Shown here: piece by piece, positions 61,728 to 64,000 of the stretch
Layout: every line of letters begins with the position of its first letter
Numbering within the stretch: position 1 is the stretch's first letter
Program-made: the position numbers and the translations under genes
Source of the DNA: an uncultured Clostridia bacterium
GTDB lineage: Bacteria > Bacillota > Clostridia > Oscillospirales > Ruminococcaceae
DNA length: 64,000 bases
Direction of reading: 5' to 3'
Assembly: GCA_947629335.1 (NCBI GenBank)
Contig: CANRDI010000009.1
Span: forward strand, 1 to 64,000
Notes under the pieces: model-generated
The model's database searches: none
What the model was told of the DNA's origin: nothing
Seen by the model: only the letters and a program-made list of their open reading frames with translations

Positions 61728-62113
61728 TTACAAACGTTATACCTCTTTTTGAAAAATTTTTTGGAGATACGCTCCGCATAATAAGTATATTTCATATATC
61801 AGAAAAACTTGTATGGCTTAATACAAAACCAAGCCCTTTTTATGAAAACTCCGCCTCTGAGCCTGTCAAAAAGAACAAGCCTCTTTAAAAGAACTCTTTT
61901 ATAAAAAGCAGCTTTAATGAAGAAATTCTTTAATGAACAAACTCCCTTTAAAGAACAAACCTCTTTATGGACAAGTTCCTTTAAGGAAAGCTCCTTGATA
62001 AACAAGCTCGGCAGTTCCAAAACTTTATGCGGTTTTTAAGCAATGTTTTGCAAAAATCATATGCAAAGACACAAGTCGGTCTTTGTGCTGCGCCCATTAA
62101 CCAAGTTCTGAAT
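61728..62113. other. gene-free stretch with degenerate TTAAAG-type repeats
   Basis: Between the bactofilin and the gene at 60993. On the minus strand, 62010-61860 holds a run of related 15-21 bp words (TTGTTCATTAAAG, TTGTTCTTTAAAG, CTTCATTAAAG, CTTTTAAAGAGG). They keep a 73-codon frame open (61799-62020) but that frame has a TTG start without a ribosome binding site and a low-complexity product. I do not call it a gene. No sure promoter for the atp operon was found here. Confidence 0.5.
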
Positions 62114-63259
62114 TTATTCTTTGCTGTCGATAGAAATTGCTTCGGGAAATACGTTTCTGCTGTCCTCTTTTGAAAGGAATGTCGTATTTACATATCCCTG
62201 TATTATAGCGCCGTCTGTAACGGCTATAGTCGAAGCGTTTATGTCTCCGAAAACGATAGCGTCGCGTTTAAGCTCCGCTTTTCCCGCGATATCGAGCTTT
62301 CCGCGTATTCTTCCGTTTATATCGGCATACTGAGAAGAGAGATCGCCTATAAGTATAGTGTCTCTGTCCATTCTCAATCTTCCTTTAAGCGACACGTTTC
62401 CCTGCATAGCCGCAGAGGACATTCCTGCGTTGTTGCAGATTATATCGCCGATTATCTTTCCGCTGAGGTCGATATTTCTTGTCGTTTCGACATTTCCTTT
62501 TACGTTTCCGTCGATCTGCATATTCGCAAGAGATCTGACATTTCCGTCAATACTTGTGTTTTTGGAAATAACGGTTATTTCCTCGGTCTCGGACGGATCT
62601 TGCATAGGCGCGGAGCTTTGCGCCGGAGGAACAAAACCGTTTCCGCCTCCGTAGCCTTGGTTTCCGTAACCTTGATTTCCATAACCTTGGTTTCCGTAAC
62701 CCTGATTATTATAACCTTGATTTGCGTAGCCCTGACCGAAATTTGAAGCGGGAGTTCTGCCATAGCCGTCGGCATAACCGCCCTGTGCGGAACTGTTCAT
62801 ATTATTCTGTGCGGAATTGTTCTGAATATTACGGATGTTTCCGTTTATGTTACGATTTTGTTCGCCGAATGTACCCTGTTCGTTTTCAAGAGCTGAAGCT
62901 CCGCCCGAAGGACGGTTTTGCTGAATACCGCGGGCGTCTTGTGCATTCCGGCCGTTCTGCTGATTAAGCGCATTCTGAATACTCTGCGGGTCGGGAACAT
63001 TCTGCGCGCTTTGGATATTCTGTCCCGCTTCTGCGGTAGGAGCGTCCTGATTTGTGCGCGGAGCATTATCCGCCGCATTTGCCCGAATATCTCCCGCGGC
63101 AGGCCGAGCCGCTTCGCCTTCGGACTTTTCCTGATCCTGTCTTAAATACTTATCAAGCTCCGTCGGCTTCGAGCGCGCGGCAGAATTATCCTGCGGCTGT
63201 TCGCTGTCTTTTTTCCAGAGTTCTCTGACCGCCTGTGAAAAATTATCTTTAATTCCCAT
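62114..63259 (-). CDS. bactofilin-type cytoskeletal protein with long disordered N-terminus
   Basis: A 381-residue protein whose C-terminal ~140 residues (from EEITVISKNTSIDGNVRS near 227) form the bactofilin beta-helix, with repeating strands such as MQIDGNVKGNV, GRLRMDRDTILIGDL and GKLDIAGKAELKRDAIVFGD. Bactofilins polymerise without nucleotides and organise cell-wall enzymes. The N-terminal ~220 residues are Asn/Gln-rich and contain YGNQG-type tandem repeats near 182-200. ATG 63259 follows AAAGGAT. The neighbouring polysaccharide deacetylase gene fits a cell-wall role. Confidence 0.88.
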   Translation of the reverse strand: MGIKDNFSQAVRELWKKDSEQPQDNSAARSKPTELDKYLRQDQEKSEGEAARPAAGDIRANAADNAPRTNQDAPTAEAGQNIQSAQNVPDPQSIQNALNQQNGRNAQDARGIQQNRPSGGASALENEQGTFGEQNRNINGNIRNIQNNSAQNNMNSSAQGGYADGYGRTPASNFGQGYANQGYNNQGYGNQGYGNQGYGNQGYGGGNGFVPPAQSSAPMQDPSETEEITVISKNTSIDGNVRSLANMQIDGNVKGNVETTRNIDLSGKIIGDIICNNAGMSSAAMQGNVSLKGRLRMDRDTILIGDLSSQYADINGRIRGKLDIAGKAELKRDAIVFGDINASTIAVTDGAIIQGYVNTTFLSKEDSRNVFPEAISIDSKE

Positions 63260-63283
63260 TTTTTATCCTTTCCGGCATTACAC

Positions 63284-64000
63284 CTACGCGAACGGTCCGA
63301 CAAACTGGACGGGCGTAGTGTCATTGTTTATTTTATCGATCTTATATCCTTTGTTTATGAGAACCTTTATAATATCTTCCAAAACCAAGACCGTATTGTT
63401 TCTGTTTGCTGAATCATGCATAAGTACAAACGAGCGGAAGTTTTTAGCGCTGTTGTTTTCTATCTCCGAAAGAACGTGGTTATACATTTCCGTCCAGTTT
63501 GCGCCCTCCGCGTCCAAACTGTCTACGCTCCAGTCGTAATATCTGAACCCTCTGCGCGTCATTTCCTCAATTATAGCGTCGCGCACGCCCTCGTTATAGT
63601 CGTTTTTGCTTCCTCCGGGAAAGCGGAAAATTTCCGTATAGACACCTGTCGCCTCGTATATCATTTCCCTTGCCTCGTAAAAGTCCTTTAAATAAGCTTC
63701 AACCGAGGAGTATATATCTTCGTAAACGTGGCTCGCGCTGTGAACGCCTATAGAATGTCCCGCGTCAACGATCGCTTTCATTCTCGCATAACAGGTCTCG
63801 GTTCTCTGCGGAACGACAAAGAACGTTGCCTTTAAATTATATTTTTTCAGATAATAGAGGATATTGGCGGTATTTGACGACGGACCGTCGTCAAAGGTGA
63901 GATAAACCGTGTCGTCCTCTCTTACATAACTTGTCGGAGCAGTTACCGTCATTTCGGGATAAAGTCCCGCATAAGTGTTATCCGTATCGGGCGGCGTACT
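63284..64000 (-). CDS. polysaccharide deacetylase, N-terminus beyond window
   Basis: The C-terminal 238 residues of a NodB-family deacetylase; the frame is open through 64000, so the true start lies outside. The NodB motifs are canonical: LTFDDGPSSNT (metal Asp), GVHSASHVY (metal histidines), FRFPGGSKNDY and a late LMHDSAN. It is probably membrane-anchored or secreted and acts on peptidoglycan, with the missing N-terminus holding an anchor. It ends 24 bp before the bactofilin start, so the two are likely one operon. Confidence 0.9.
   Translation of the reverse strand, partial: STPPDTDNTYAGLYPEMTVTAPTSYVREDDTVYLTFDDGPSSNTANILYYLKKYNLKATFFVVPQRTETCYARMKAIVDAGHSIGVHSASHVYEDIYSSVEAYLKDFYEAREMIYEATGVYTEIFRFPGGSKNDYNEGVRDAIIEEMTRRGFRYYDWSVDSLDAEGANWTEMYNHVLSEIENNSAKNFRSFVLMHDSANRNNTVLVLEDIIKVLINKGYKIDKINNDTTPVQFVGPFA

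Noticed and set aside
61799..62020. 73-codon gene upstream of the gene at 60993
   Set aside because: Low-complexity product, TTG start and no ribosome binding site.

Overview
The window reads as a chromosomal segment of a low-to-moderate GC, endospore-lineage Firmicute, most likely a gut Clostridia of the Oscillospiraceae/Ruminococcaceae. Grounds: strong AGGAGG-type ribosome binding sites, consensus TTGACA-17-TATAAT promoters, a spoIIE gene, a GlgC/GlgD pair, NfnAB, a BspA-type leucine-rich-repeat lipoprotein, DUF6062, CsoR/CopA and an F-type ATPase whose c subunit has sodium-type residues. The species cannot be named from the sequence alone.

Layout. 1-3122 looks like the end of an integrated element (DUF4314, two small unknown proteins, a large ArdA-like protein) abutting the 3' end of a tRNA-Ala(CGC) at 3123-3198; three T-arm-like repeats lie between. 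3619-9002, read on the minus strand, holds dnaE, three unrelated accessory genes each followed by a similar ~60 bp spacer (cassette-like), and rpmF. 9135-16764 is mostly housekeeping: pgi, a Na/Pi cotransporter, a CPBP protease, aroK, tsaD and a DUF6062 gene. 17031-20829 (plus strand) holds an OGG-type DNA glycosylase and two zinc-ribbon, tail-anchored proteins with long tandem repeats. 21604-27214 holds clpB and a copper module (csoR, then copA with an in-frame copZ). 27697-33251 holds a surface protein with a structured leader, and nfnB-nfnA. 33257-37441 is a MarR plus heterodimeric ABC exporter operon. 37785-42550 holds a possible small RNA, a P-loop kinase, rsmA, dCMP deaminase and spoIIE. 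43040-47420 is glgB-glgC-glgD. 47651-53421 holds comFB, a PdaB-like deacetylase, an ABC transporter and the LRR lipoprotein. 53547-60965 is the ATP synthase operon (atpZ-I-B-E-F-H-A-[41-aa ORF]-G-D-C). 60993-64000 holds a membrane-anchored unknown, a bactofilin and a truncated polysaccharide deacetylase.

Most notable structure outside ordinary genes: a family of intergenic, multi-hairpin repeats (11281, 20970, 21225, 24282, 27318, 30136, 30375, 37444). They show apparent compensatory base changes between copies. In five cases they start 9-25 nt after the stop codon of a gene that has no visible U-tract terminator, always in the same orientation relative to that gene. Other candidates are an unannotated 41-residue membrane ORF inside the atp operon, a CopZ start site with its own ribosome binding site inside copA, a leader with mutually exclusive terminator and antiterminator pairings before the surface protein, a promoter-terminator unit with no ORF, and the cassette-like spacer repeats.
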